A stretch of 58,985 bases of DNA from Natronomonas aquatica (GCF_024449025.1 NZ_JAHLKM010000018.1:1-58985), one strand, 5' to 3'. Shown: positions 9,239 through 18,077, counted from the first letter of the stretch. Numbers and translations: made by a program. The notes: a model not told the origin generated them from the sequence alone.

Positions 9239-9601
9239 ATGGGGAAGTACGCCTTCCTGATAACCGGAGGGCCCGATCGGGTCGGCAGCGTACTCAACGG
9301 GATCGAGTACGCACTGACACTCGACAACGACGGCCATGAAGTTCGCGTCTATCTCGACGGCGCGGCGACGAAATGGCCGGGGGAACTCGAACGGCGGGTC
9401 GATCACCCGCTCCACGAGCGGTTCTCAGAGCTCCTCGATCGCGATCTGGTCGCTGCCTGTGCGTTCTGTGCCGACGCGTTCGACGCGATCGACGGCTGCC
9501 GGGGGGCTAATATCCGACTCCAGGGCGTCCCTGACGAGCAACACGGGCCCGATGTCGGACGGCTCGTCGAAGAGGACTTTGAGCTTCTTACTCTTTCTTA
9601 A
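9239..9601 (+). CDS. DsrE family protein
   Basis: A 120-residue DsrE/DsrF-like protein with a Rossmann-like alpha/beta fold. The start MGKYAFLITGGPDRVGSVLN was chosen because the upstream 14 residues of the frame do not match the family. HEVRVYLDGAATKWPGEL and ACAFCADAFDA carry the substrate-pocket and cysteine positions used by sulfur-relay relatives. Here Cys pairs occur at C-A-F-C and in DGCRG. Function could be sulfur transfer or a stress-related role; no tus/dsr partners are adjacent. It lies downstream of the GGTAAC inverted repeat. Confidence 0.8.
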   Translation: MGKYAFLITGGPDRVGSVLNGIEYALTLDNDGHEVRVYLDGAATKWPGELERRVDHPLHERFSELLDRDLVAACAFCADAFDAIDGCRGANIRLQGVPDEQHGPDVGRLVEEDFELLTLS

Positions 9602-9787
9602 CACGTACCGGGTCCGATCGGTCCATTCTCCCGATTTGACGTCATTACAGACGCTCTATGTGTATATTCGGTAACATTAGACGATACTTCTTTATATACG
9701 TATCCTCAGATAAAACTCATACGCGCGGTATTCATATATGGTATCGCAACGCACGGACTCCCGAGTTGTCCCGTTCGTCTCTGAGCT

Positions 9788-12526
9788 ATGACTCGGACCT
9801 ACGCCTTTGATGGCGGACAGGAGATTTCCGGGGTGGACGAACGCGTTCTTTCGGTCGTCCTCGATGAACTGCCGGCGATGGTCGTCGTCACCGACGGACT
9901 GGAGCGCATCTATCACGTCAACGAAGCGGTCGCTGAGGAGACGGGTTACGACCGGGACGAGCTGGTCGACGAACCGGTTGGGACGCTGCTTTCGGGTTAC
10001 GACGGGGACGCTGTCGCCGACGGGGACGAACTCGAGCTCGAACTCGTCGCGGAGACGGACAGCCGGTTTCCGGTTCGCGTGACCGTCGAGACGACCCCGT
10101 CAGTATCGGATGTCGGGGCCGACCGGATGGTCGCACTCCTCATCGAAGGGGACGAAACGACCGGCGACGAGACTCCGAGGGAGAGGTCGGCGCGGACTGA
10201 TTCGCTCGATCGGGTCTTCGAGCACGCCGACGACCCTGTGTTCCTCGTCGACATCGAGGCGGATCGGTTCGTCAGGTACAACCACGCCGCCTGTGAATTG
10301 CTCGGGTACGACGCGGCGGAGCTCGATTCGGTTCAGCCGTCGGATATCCACCCACAAGATTACGAAGCGTTCCAAGAGTTCGCCGAAGAAGTGTTCGAGT
10401 ACGGCCACGGTTGGACGGAACGGCTCTCGTGTCGTCGGTGTGACGGGGAACTAATCGAGGCGGAAGTCTCGGGGACGGCGGTCGTCGTCGACGGCACCGA
10501 GCTCCTGCTCGCTACTGTTCGTGACGTTTCGACACGAGTCGAGCAGGAACGGGAACTGCTCCGGTGGTCGACGGCGCTGGCGGCGGCGACCGACGGGATC
10601 TCGATACTTTCGGACGACGGCACGGTTCAGTACGCCAACGGGGCCTACGCCGCCCTCTTCGGATACGACGATCCCGACGCAGTCGTCGGCAAACGGTGGC
10701 GCGAACTGCACGAACCGGCCGATCGCTTCGCGCTCGAGATCGGCCCGGAGACGCGTTCGGAGGGTGAGTGGCACGGGGAAGTCACTGGGGTACGTGCCGA
10801 CGGTTCGACGTTCCCGCTTGAGGTCTCGCTGACGCGGCTCGAAACGGGAGAGTTCGTCTGCGTCGGACGGGACGTGACAGACGAACGGCGCCACGAACGG
10901 CGGCTCAACGGGCTGTTGAAAGCGACCCGGGAACTGATGTCGGCGGGGGACAGAACCGAGACCGCTTCCGTCGCAGTCGAGGCCGCCGCCAACGCGCTCG
11001 ACTACGAGATCGCGACGCTCCGGCTGTACGACGGGGCGGAAAACGACCTCCGGCGGTCGGCAGCGACCGACGCCGCGGGGGAGCTTCTCGAATCGGAGGT
11101 CGCCTACGATCTCAAAGCCTCGAACGCCGGGACGGCGTATCGTACCGGCGAGACGGTTTGTAACGAACCGACCGACGACGCGTATGCGACCACTTCCTCG
11201 CGTGCCGATCTCCACGTTCCGGTCGGCGATCTGGGCGTCCTTACGGTGATCGACCCCGACGGGACGTTCAGCGAGACCGATATTCAACTGGTCGAACTGC
11301 TCTCTGAGTCGATTCGTACGGCCCTCCGTCGAGCCGACCGCGAGGAGCGACTCCGGGACCGGCGGGTGGAACTCGAACGGCGGCGGAACGAACTCGCGGT
11401 AACCGACCAGTTCAACACGCTCGTAGTTGAGGTGATCCGGTCGATACTCGGATCGGCGACCCGGGCGGAAACGAGCGAGACGGTCTGTGATCGGCTCGCC
11501 GGTTCATCGCTGTACGACGCCGCCTGTATCGTGACCACCGACGACGGGGAGCCCATCCTCGAGGCCGGATCGATCGACGACGATACCGCACTCGTCTCCG
11601 ACCCGGAGACGTTCGTCGACTCGCCGTTCGTGAGACAACTCCTCGAGGAGGCCGCAGGACGGGCCTGTGTGACCACGACCCGTCGTCGCTTCGACTCCCA
11701 GCGCGGCGAGGAGGAAACACTGGCCGCCGCCGTACCGATCGCTTCCCGGACCCAGACGTTCGGCAAACTGGTTCTCGCAACCACCGATCCTCCGGAGTTC
11801 GGCGACGCGGTACAGAGCGGGTTTGCGGTACTCGGGGAGGCACTCGGGTTCGCCTTCCTCGCCGATCGTCGCCAGAAGACCCTCCAGACGGGGGAGTGTG
11901 TCGAACTCGAGTTCGCCTACGAGAGCCCGTTCGGCGATCTCTCCAGCGCGTTCGATTGCCGGTGTTTACACCGGGGAGCGGTAGACACCGGAACCGAGCC
12001 CGTTTATCGGATCAGAATCACGAACGGGGACTGTGAGGCGCTCGAGGACTTTCTCCTCGAGTACGGATCGGTCGATCACTGCGCCGTCGTCGACGACCGG
12101 ACGGACGAATGCGTCGTTCACGTCACCGTCGATAATCCGCCGCCGAACATCCTGGCCCGAACCGGCGTGAACCTCCGGTCGTTGATCGCCGAGAACGGCG
12201 AGACTCGTCTCGTTGTCGAGGTCGCATCGGAAATCGACGTCGATACCGTCATCGACCGGCTCAAGGAACACTGGGTGAACGTCCGGCTGGTTGCGAAGCG
12301 ACAGCGTCCCCGGCCGGTCGATGAGTTCGCCGTCGACCCGGACGCCCAGTTGACGGGCAGACAGACCTCCGTGTTGCGCACGGCCCACGAACAGGGTTAC
12401 TACGAGTGGCCCCGGGAACATACGGCCGAGGAGATCGCCGACTCGCTCGATATCGCGTCCTCGACGCTACACCAACACCTTCGATCGGCCGAGCGGAAGC
12501 TCGTTTCGGCGTTCCTCTCGGAGTAG
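9788..12526 (+). CDS. Bat-type multi-PAS/GAF sensor-regulator with HTH-10
   Basis: A 912-residue cytoplasmic one-component regulator of the bacterio-opsin-activator class. Domains in order: PAS (about 15-110), PAS (about 138-250), PAS (about 255-370, YANGAYAALFGYDD), GAF (about 380-510), a second GAF-like region (about 525-695), the Bat GAF/HTH-associated domain (about 700-850), and an HTH-10 DNA-binding domain (about 855-908, LTGRQTSVLRTAHEQGYYEW then IADSLDIASSTLHQHLRSAE). No histidine kinase core is present. The signal sensed is unknown. Its upstream region (9602-9787) is AT-rich, with TATA-like boxes and a TCGGTAACA site at 9668-9676. Confidence 0.9.
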   Translation: MTRTYAFDGGQEISGVDERVLSVVLDELPAMVVVTDGLERIYHVNEAVAEETGYDRDELVDEPVGTLLSGYDGDAVADGDELELELVAETDSRFPVRVTVETTPSVSDVGADRMVALLIEGDETTGDETPRERSARTDSLDRVFEHADDPVFLVDIEADRFVRYNHAACELLGYDAAELDSVQPSDIHPQDYEAFQEFAEEVFEYGHGWTERLSCRRCDGELIEAEVSGTAVVVDGTELLLATVRDVSTRVEQERELLRWSTALAAATDGISILSDDGTVQYANGAYAALFGYDDPDAVVGKRWRELHEPADRFALEIGPETRSEGEWHGEVTGVRADGSTFPLEVSLTRLETGEFVCVGRDVTDERRHERRLNGLLKATRELMSAGDRTETASVAVEAAANALDYEIATLRLYDGAENDLRRSAATDAAGELLESEVAYDLKASNAGTAYRTGETVCNEPTDDAYATTSSRADLHVPVGDLGVLTVIDPDGTFSETDIQLVELLSESIRTALRRADREERLRDRRVELERRRNELAVTDQFNTLVVEVIRSILGSATRAETSETVCDRLAGSSLYDAACIVTTDDGEPILEAGSIDDDTALVSDPETFVDSPFVRQLLEEAAGRACVTTTRRRFDSQRGEEETLAAAVPIASRTQTFGKLVLATTDPPEFGDAVQSGFAVLGEALGFAFLADRRQKTLQTGECVELEFAYESPFGDLSSAFDCRCLHRGAVDTGTEPVYRIRITNGDCEALEDFLLEYGSVDHCAVVDDRTDECVVHVTVDNPPPNILARTGVNLRSLIAENGETRLVVEVASEIDVDTVIDRLKEHWVNVRLVAKRQRPRPVDEFAVDPDAQLTGRQTSVLRTAHEQGYYEWPREHTAEEIADSLDIASSTLHQHLRSAERKLVSAFLSE

Positions 12527-12780
12527 CCCGGCTGTTGGGCTGTTTCGGGGGTCATCGAAGCAACGTCATGGAAGGGGCATCCAGCCGGCCAGTCCGCCGA
12601 TTATAACAACAACCACGGGTACGGTCATTCGATCGCACGCCTGCAGTGTGATCGATTGTGTATCTTGCCCCCCGGTCGCTTCGTCGTCCGATCGCTAGTC
12701 TCCGGGTTCGGGATCGGCCGCCGAGTGTGTACCTACGTGTCTAGGTATCCCCGTTCGAAGTATTTGCCATAGATGACCAT

Positions 12781-12797
12781 GCTATATCCCGTATAGC
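12781..12797. promoter_or_regulatory. GCTATA-n5-TATAGC palindrome before hxlR
   Basis: A 6-bp inverted repeat with a 5-bp spacer lies 13-29 nt before the ATG at 12810, on top of the expected TATA position. This suggests autoregulation by the HxlR protein (inference). The rest of 12527-12780 shows no gene. Confidence 0.4.
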
Positions 12798-12809
12798 TCA
12801 CAGGTAGCG

Positions 12810-13244
12810 ATGAGCACCGAAGGGATCGATCCCGCACGGATGGACAGCACGTACACTGACACCCAGGCGGTTTTGATCGACGTGTCGGCTCTCGTCAGCC
12901 ACAAGTGGCACCCGATTGTCGTCCACCAGTTGCTTACCGAAGGATCGCTCGGATTCAGCGGCCTGAAATCCAGGATCGACGGGATCTCGAGCAAGATGCT
13001 TTCCGAGAGTCTCACCGCGCTCGAAGAGTGGGGCGTCGTGGAGCGCTCTATCGTCGAAGAGAAACCGGTTCGGGTTCGATATAGCCTCACCGACGGCGGC
13101 CGGGCACTGGAGCCCGTCCTCGGATCGATGGTCGAGTGGGGGCGAGTCAATCTCGAGCGTTCGCCCGATGCGCCCGATCGGAGCCATCCCGTCGTCGCCT
13201 CGTGTCGTCGCTCAGGCGCCCCGACGTCGGAGGGGGGACGATGA
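12810..13244 (+). CDS. HxlR family winged-helix transcription regulator
   Basis: A 144-residue HxlR-type winged-helix protein. The family core is clear: LVSHKWHPIVVHQLLTEG, SGLKSRIDGISSKMLSESL (recognition helix), then LEEWGVVERSIVEEKPVRVR (wing) and YSLTDGGRALEPVLG. The last 35 residues are Arg- and Ser-rich and not conserved. Its stop overlaps the start of the next HTH gene (ATGA at 13241-13244), so the two are co-translated. HxlR proteins often respond to redox or electrophiles, but there is no Cys in the core to support that here. Confidence 0.88.
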   Translation: MSTEGIDPARMDSTYTDTQAVLIDVSALVSHKWHPIVVHQLLTEGSLGFSGLKSRIDGISSKMLSESLTALEEWGVVERSIVEEKPVRVRYSLTDGGRALEPVLGSMVEWGRVNLERSPDAPDRSHPVVASCRRSGAPTSEGGR

Positions 13245-13687
13245 GTAGCCAGCAGGGTGCTGATTCGGTTCTGTCTCGCCCGATGAGTACCGAGAAGCTC
13301 TTTTATCCGAACCGGACCGAAAGCGAGTGGATCGAGCAACTCGGGATCGACGAACCGGCCTACCGGGACGTCCTCGAGACTGTCTTCGGACTCCGGACAC
13401 AGACGGTCGCGACGTACGCCGCCCTGCTGGAAGAATCCGGCCAGACGACCGAACAGTTGGCCGACCGGTTCGATCGAGACCGGAGCAACGTCAACCGCTG
13501 GCTGAGTGAACTCCACAGGGCGGGGCTCGTCTTCCGACACAGACGCATTCCGGAGACGGGTGGCTTCTTTTATGAATACTACCCCATCCCGGATTCCCTC
13601 CGAGAAGCCGTCCTGAAAGAGGCTATCGAACAGTGGAAAGAGACCGCGGTCGGCGCTGTTACGGCCGAAGAATCACGATCGGAATAG
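13241..13687 (+). CDS. MarR/TrmB-like HTH regulator
   Basis: A 148-residue helix-turn-helix protein. TVATYAALLEESGQTTEQLA, RFDRDRSNVNRWLSEL and AGLVFRHRRIPETGGFFYE give a winged-helix with a basic wing. The start at 13241 overlaps the HxlR stop; upstream in-frame Met codons lie inside hxlR. The target is unknown. Two stacked regulators without an adjacent target operon are unusual; after 157 nt without a convincing gene a convergent methyltransferase follows. Confidence 0.8.
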   Translation: MSSQQGADSVLSRPMSTEKLFYPNRTESEWIEQLGIDEPAYRDVLETVFGLRTQTVATYAALLEESGQTTEQLADRFDRDRSNVNRWLSELHRAGLVFRHRRIPETGGFFYEYYPIPDSLREAVLKEAIEQWKETAVGAVTAEESRSE

Positions 13688-13844
13688 CGACAGGACAGCC
13701 CTCTACACCATCCCATGGTCGAAGCACTCACCGAACTCGTCGCCTTCACTCGAACCGAGGGGATGAGTCGAAACGGATCGACGGAAACTCGTCGTGGTTT
13801 CGCCTCGTACCGGCAGAAATGTTGACCGACATCCGATCGGCCGT

Positions 13845-14555
13845 CTACGTTCCGCCGTCCGCACTCGCGACTATCGAGACGTAACTCACGTCCCCGGCCT
13901 CGAGGGCGGCTTCGAGTCCCTCGATCGCCGTCATGACGCGCCGTCCGCGCTTTCCAATCAGTCCGAGCAATCCCTCGTAATCGATCCGTTCGTTCACCCG
14001 ATCGCGCATCGCGAGGAGATCGTCGTGGTGATCCTCGATCGATCGCACCTCAAAGCCGGCCTCGGCGAGCGCCGCCCGTAACCGATCGCGGCTCCGCGCG
14101 CCGTCGAGACAGAGCGCCTCGGCCATCCGATCCGGGAGCGGAGGGTGTTCGCCCTCGACGACGACGTCCGAGAGCGCGAGCCGACCACCGTCGTTCATTA
14201 CCCGGTTTGCCTCCCCGAGCGCGACCGGGAGGTCGGTGAGACACAGTACACACTCGGCGAGGAGGACGTCGACGCTTCCGTCCCGTACCGGAAGCGCCGT
14301 CGCGTCCCCCCGTACCGCCCGATCAGCCGCCGGGGACGGATCGATACCCACGGCGTCGGCACCGCGCTCTCTGGCCACCTGCAGCGCGTCTCCGGCGCCG
14401 CAGCCGACGTCGAGGAGACGTGCCCCAGGGACGACGTCTGCCCGGTCGAGCAGCCGTTCCGTCGCCTCGGTCCCGCCCGGGTGAAGCGGCCCCTCGAGGA
14501 CAGTATCGAGGGTACCCCACGGGTTCGCCAACGCAGCGTCGAGCAGCCCGTTCAT
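13845..14555 (-). CDS. Class I SAM methyltransferase paired with radical SAM enzyme
   Basis: A 236-residue class I methyltransferase of the UbiE/ArsM type. SAM motif I is RLLDVGCGAGDALQVA, and the later acidic strand reads DVLLAECVLCLTDLPVAL, with E-C-V-L-C as in ArsM-like/DVU_1556-type relatives. The C-terminal region LRAALAEAGFEVRSIEDH is typical of the family. Its ATG overlaps the stop of the radical SAM gene upstream (ATGA at 14552-14555), so both are one operon. The substrate is unknown. Confidence 0.85.
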   Translation of the reverse strand: MNGLLDAALANPWGTLDTVLEGPLHPGGTEATERLLDRADVVPGARLLDVGCGAGDALQVARERGADAVGIDPSPAADRAVRGDATALPVRDGSVDVLLAECVLCLTDLPVALGEANRVMNDGGRLALSDVVVEGEHPPLPDRMAEALCLDGARSRDRLRAALAEAGFEVRSIEDHHDDLLAMRDRVNERIDYEGLLGLIGKRGRRVMTAIEGLEAALEAGDVSYVSIVASADGGT

Positions 14556-16072
14556 CGCTCCTCTGTTCGATCGTCCGGCCCGTGCCCACCGTCGGGTATC
14601 GTCCCGTCGTTCCGGTAGCCGGTCGTCGATTCGCCTTCGACAGGCGGTTCATCGACCGTGCTCCGGCCGCCCCAGCCCTTTCGGTTCCGGAGCGCGTACT
14701 CACCGTCCTCGGTCGTCATGTTGTAGCCGCAGAACGGAACCAACTCACCGTCCGCCGTCGGTACCGAGAGACAGCAGTTGCTCAACCGGTTCACGTCGGC
14801 CGCGTCGGCGTCCATGAACCCCGTGAACGACACGGGGACGATCTCATCGAACAGCCCCTCGACACTGCCGGGTACGTCGATACCACAGCAGCCGGCGGTC
14901 TTGCAAGCCCACTCTTCGCCGGCGGCGGTGCCGGCCAGAAGCTCCATGTAGTCGCCCTCGTCGACCATCCCCGAGAGTATCCCCCAGAGCCGGTCGTCGA
15001 CGTACTGTGTGAGCGGGACGAACGAATCGACGTCCGGGCTCGTGGACGTGTCGGTCTCCCGGCTCGGATCGCCACAGCCGCAGTCAGAGTCATCGTCTCG
15101 GGCGGCTCCACACTCGGTGTCCCCGCCCGGGTCGGCGTCGCGGGGGACGAACGCGGTTCCGATCTGACAGTAGGCCGAACAGCAGGGGGCCGGCAGCATG
15201 TCGCGCGGCTCGAGCGTGTCGATCTGCTCGGCCAGCGATCGCGTCGCGTCGTCGATGGCGAACCGGCCGTCGTTTCGTTCGTACCGGCCGAAGTGAGCCA
15301 CCGGCTGGAAGTTGACCGACCGGACGATGTCCCTGTTTTCGAGCGCGAACCGGACGATATCGCCCATCTCGTGGTCGTTGACGCCCGGCACCACGGTCGG
15401 AACGAGGACGACTGGCAGGGCCGCCGCCCGACAGGCTTCGATGGCCGCGAGTTTCTCTTCGAGCAGATCGATCTCGCGGATCCGCTCGTAGCTCTCGCTC
15501 GTCAGGCCATCGAACTGCAGGTAGATCGCAGTGACACCGGCGTCGGCGAGGACATCTACATAGCCCGGGTCGGTCGCCAGCCGGATCCCGTTCGTGTTCA
15601 CCTCGACGTGGTCGATACCGCGATCGCGAGCCCGCTCGACAAGTTCCGGCAGGTCGTTTCGCACCGTGGGCTCGCCGCCGGAGAACTGGATCGGCCGCCC
15701 GCCGGCGTCCGCAACGGTATCCAACAGCGTCTCGATCTCCGCCGTTGAGCGGTGTTCGCCACCGGGGGCGGAACTGGCAAAACAGTACGAACACGAGAGG
15801 TTACAGTCGGTCGTGACCTCGACGACGGCCAGACAGGCGTGGTCGTCGTCGACAGTCAGATCGCCGCCGTCGTGTTCCGGATCCGGGCCGAAGTCGGCGG
15901 CCCACTCCCAGTGGTCAATCGAGCCCCAGATCTTTCGGCTCGTGGTGCCGTGTGTCGGGCACTCGCGTGTGAGGAACACGCCATCCTCCTGTTGCTCGTA
16001 GCGGCCGGGGACTTCCTCGAGACAGTCCGGACAGAGGCTCGTCGTGGCCGTGAGGGCGTCGCCGTCGTCCAT
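14552..16072 (-). CDS. Radical SAM protein, MJ0619/tetraether-synthase-like
   Basis: 506 residues. The start ATG at 16072 has a TATA element (CTTATGAC) about 27 nt upstream; longer frames lack a conserved start. The N-terminus has an extra metal-binding region (TSLCPDC with C14 and C17; C38). The radical SAM cluster motif is C90-x3-C94-x2-C97 (CNLSCSYC), followed by FSGGEPT, VNTNGIRLA, AIYLQFDG and VPGVNDHEMGDIVRFA. The C-terminal half carries many cysteines (PCCSAYC, DCGCG, KTAGCCG, SNCCLS, PFCGYN) that could hold further clusters. These features match the MJ0619 superfamily, which includes tetraether lipid synthase Tes and the TrsS group. The reaction here is not known. Confidence 0.8.
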   Translation of the reverse strand: MDDGDALTATTSLCPDCLEEVPGRYEQQEDGVFLTRECPTHGTTSRKIWGSIDHWEWAADFGPDPEHDGGDLTVDDDHACLAVVEVTTDCNLSCSYCFASSAPGGEHRSTAEIETLLDTVADAGGRPIQFSGGEPTVRNDLPELVERARDRGIDHVEVNTNGIRLATDPGYVDVLADAGVTAIYLQFDGLTSESYERIREIDLLEEKLAAIEACRAAALPVVLVPTVVPGVNDHEMGDIVRFALENRDIVRSVNFQPVAHFGRYERNDGRFAIDDATRSLAEQIDTLEPRDMLPAPCCSAYCQIGTAFVPRDADPGGDTECGAARDDDSDCGCGDPSRETDTSTSPDVDSFVPLTQYVDDRLWGILSGMVDEGDYMELLAGTAAGEEWACKTAGCCGIDVPGSVEGLFDEIVPVSFTGFMDADAADVNRLSNCCLSVPTADGELVPFCGYNMTTEDGEYALRNRKGWGGRSTVDEPPVEGESTTGYRNDGTIPDGGHGPDDRTEER

Positions 16073-16202
16073 ACGCGGTGGGAGGAACAAAGTGTCATAA
16101 GCGTGCCGGGGATGTGCGCCGCCGCAACGAGTGCAGCGAGGCTCTGGTATCGCAGCTGCTAGGCCGCACAATCGTTTTTGATACCCGGAACCGAAAAGGA
16201 GT

Positions 16203-16946
16203 ATGACAGTTCCGACGGGACAGGCCCGATCCTCGGTGGCGGTTCCCGACACCGATCCAGCGGCGCTGGCTCAGAACCTGCTCGTCGCGTGCAAGCAAGG
16301 CGAGGGAACCGACCGATACAGGACCGCACTCGCCGAAGCGACCGACGACGACCTCCGTCCAGTGCGAGCGGACCGGTCGACCGCGCTTTCGTTCTGGCTC
16401 AACTGCTACAATGCGGGGACCCAGTTCCTCCTTGAGGATCGCCCGGGGCTCTACGAGAACCCGCTCAGATTCCTGCGGTTCTTCCGTGCGCCCGCGATCA
16501 CGGTCGGCGGAACCTCGCTCTCGCTGGATCGGATCGAGAACGGGCTGTTGCGCGGCGGCCGATCGAAGTACGGACTGGGCTATCTGCCGAAAATATACGT
16601 CACGGAGTTCGAACGGCGCTACCGGCTCGAGAGATGTGATCCGCGGATACACTTCGCGCTGAACTGCGGTGCCGAGAGCTGTCCGGCGATCCGGGCCTAC
16701 GAGCCCGATCGAATAGACGAACAACTGGATCTCGCCACCCGTCACTATCTCGATAGGACCGCCACCCACGACGCGGGGACTGTCCGCGTGCCCCGCGTAT
16801 TCCTGTGGTTCCGTGGCGACTTCGGCAGCCGCTCGGACATCCGTGCGTTTCTGCGCCGCTACGACGTGATTCCGGACGGCGCTGCGCCGAAGCTCCGCTA
16901 CCGGTCGTGGGACTGGTCGAAAGCGCCCGGAAAGTTCGCCGAGTAG
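16203..16946 (+). CDS. DUF547 domain protein
   Basis: A 247-residue DUF547 protein. Family signatures are LSFWLNCYNAGTQFLL, the ISLDRIENGLL-like TSLSLDRIENGLL, HFALNCGAESCPAIRAYEP and VFLWFRGDF. The conserved Cys in LNCG and SCP positions fits a thiol-peptidase-like fold proposed for this family, but activity has not been established. There is no signal peptide, whereas many bacterial members are exported. It is divergent from the radical SAM gene across 130 nt. Confidence 0.85.
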   Translation: MTVPTGQARSSVAVPDTDPAALAQNLLVACKQGEGTDRYRTALAEATDDDLRPVRADRSTALSFWLNCYNAGTQFLLEDRPGLYENPLRFLRFFRAPAITVGGTSLSLDRIENGLLRGGRSKYGLGYLPKIYVTEFERRYRLERCDPRIHFALNCGAESCPAIRAYEPDRIDEQLDLATRHYLDRTATHDAGTVRVPRVFLWFRGDFGSRSDIRAFLRRYDVIPDGAAPKLRYRSWDWSKAPGKFAE

Positions 16947-16986
16947 CGCCCGAGCCGTTTTCACCGCGGAGCGACTACGGGTCCCC

Positions 16987-17484
16987 ATGGCCCAACAAGT
17001 ACCGGACTTCTCGCTGCCGAACGTGGCCACCGGACCGAACCCGTTCTCACTCTCGGAGCTGTCCGAGGACGTTGTCTTCGTCATCCTTTTCTTTCAGCGC
17101 GATCACTACTGTACGAACTGCCGGAAGCAGGTACAGGAACTCGCCGACCGCATCGACGAGTTCCACGAGCACGACGCAGAAGTCGTCTCTATCGTCCCGG
17201 AACCGGTCGAACGCGTCGAAGCCTGGCAGGAGCGATACGACCTCCCCTATCCGCTGTTGGCGGATCCGAACGCGGAAGCGGGCGAGGCCTACGACCAGCC
17301 CGTCCGGTTCGGGATCCTCGGTCGGTTCTCCGATTTCTTCGGCCGGATGCCCGAGGTAGTTGTCGTCGACAGGCGGGGGCCGGAACCGGAGATCGCGTAC
17401 GTTCATCGGGGCTCCTCGACGTTCGACAGGCCGGAGATAGACGCGTTGCTCGCGGAACTCGATGCGCTCCGGACAGGGGCGTGA
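16987..17484 (+). CDS. Peroxiredoxin-like redoxin (AhpC/TSA family)
   Basis: A 165-residue thioredoxin-fold protein of the AhpC/TSA class. The active-site region is FFQRDHYCTNCRKQVQEL, a C-x2-C pair where peroxiredoxins of the PRXL/AhpC2 type place their cysteines. VPDFSLPNVA at the N-terminus and PYPLLADPNAEAGEAY are typical. It is likely cytoplasmic. It lies 40 nt after DUF547 on the same strand and may be co-transcribed. Confidence 0.85.
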   Translation: MAQQVPDFSLPNVATGPNPFSLSELSEDVVFVILFFQRDHYCTNCRKQVQELADRIDEFHEHDAEVVSIVPEPVERVEAWQERYDLPYPLLADPNAEAGEAYDQPVRFGILGRFSDFFGRMPEVVVVDRRGPEPEIAYVHRGSSTFDRPEIDALLAELDALRTGA

Positions 17485-17720
17485 ACCGCGTCGCAAACAG
17501 CGAGCCGGGAAACTCCTGTCGTCACGGGGTTTCGGTCCGGTGGCCTACTCGGGATCACTCCGATGAGTATCCCGCAGTCGCCACTTCTGTACACGTCGGC
17601 CGACTGCTCCGAAGATTCGAACCGATCCAGACTGACGCGCGGAACGTCGGGAACCGTCTCGATCCCGTCGTGTGAGACGTCCATGTCGCAGCCGTCACAG
17701 AAGAACGGATCCGGACACAT
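17403..17720 (-). CDS. Small zinc-ribbon protein, one zinc Cys lost
   Basis: A 105-residue frame whose first 60 residues look genuine: MCPDPFFCDGCDMDVSHDG, then DRFESSEQSADVYRSGDCGI. The expected second zinc pair (C-x2-C) reads S-G-D-C, so one ligand is missing. The C-terminal 25 residues overlap the end of the peroxiredoxin gene antisense and are not protein-like. It may be a decaying zinc-ribbon gene that runs on past its original stop. Confidence 0.4.
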   Translation of the reverse strand: MCPDPFFCDGCDMDVSHDGIETVPDVPRVSLDRFESSEQSADVYRSGDCGILIGVIPSRPPDRNPVTTGVSRLAVCDAVHAPVRSASSSASNASISGLSNVEEPR

Positions 17721-18077
17721 ACTGTTCCGAGTTCACTAGGGACGGATATCCCCGTGGTGGTGCTCGTCGTCGGAGGGCTCCGCCGATGTCGGCGAGATAA
17801 ACCCGATAGAGCGGCTGTAATCGTATTGCATACTCGCCGAATCGATAATAGACGATACAGACGACGTTGACGGGATGTGACCTAATGGCGACCCCATCCG
17901 CCGATTCCCTGCGATCACCGGGGGGAGCCGAAAAGCTCCGACAGGGGTATCCCGTCACCGTCGAAACGGCGGTCATAGACGAGTTGATGAACGCTTCGCG
18001 GAGGTGACGACCCGCGGCGAAGCAAAACCGTTCCCGGGACCGATCGTCCATCGATGTAATACAGCAACACCACAACC
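17721..18077. other. Gene-poor stretch
   Basis: About 360 nt with no well-supported gene. The only candidate is a 31-residue acidic, His-rich peptide on the minus strand (listed separately). No RNA gene or repeat was recognised. Confidence 0.5.
17736..17831 (-). CDS. Possible 31-aa His-rich small peptide
   Basis: ATG at 17831, TAG at 17736-17738. The sequence has halophile-like composition with SAEPSDDEHHHGDIRP at the end, and an AT-rich element lies about 20-25 nt upstream. I do not recognise a family; it could be chance. Confidence 0.25.
   Translation of the reverse strand: MQYDYSRSIGFISPTSAEPSDDEHHHGDIRP

Noticed and set aside
13715-13825. A 36-codon plus-strand frame after the MarR/TrmB-like gene (MVEALTELVAFTRTEG)
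   Set aside because: No family, no promoter, ends in sequence without conservation signals; chance is as likely as a gene fragment.
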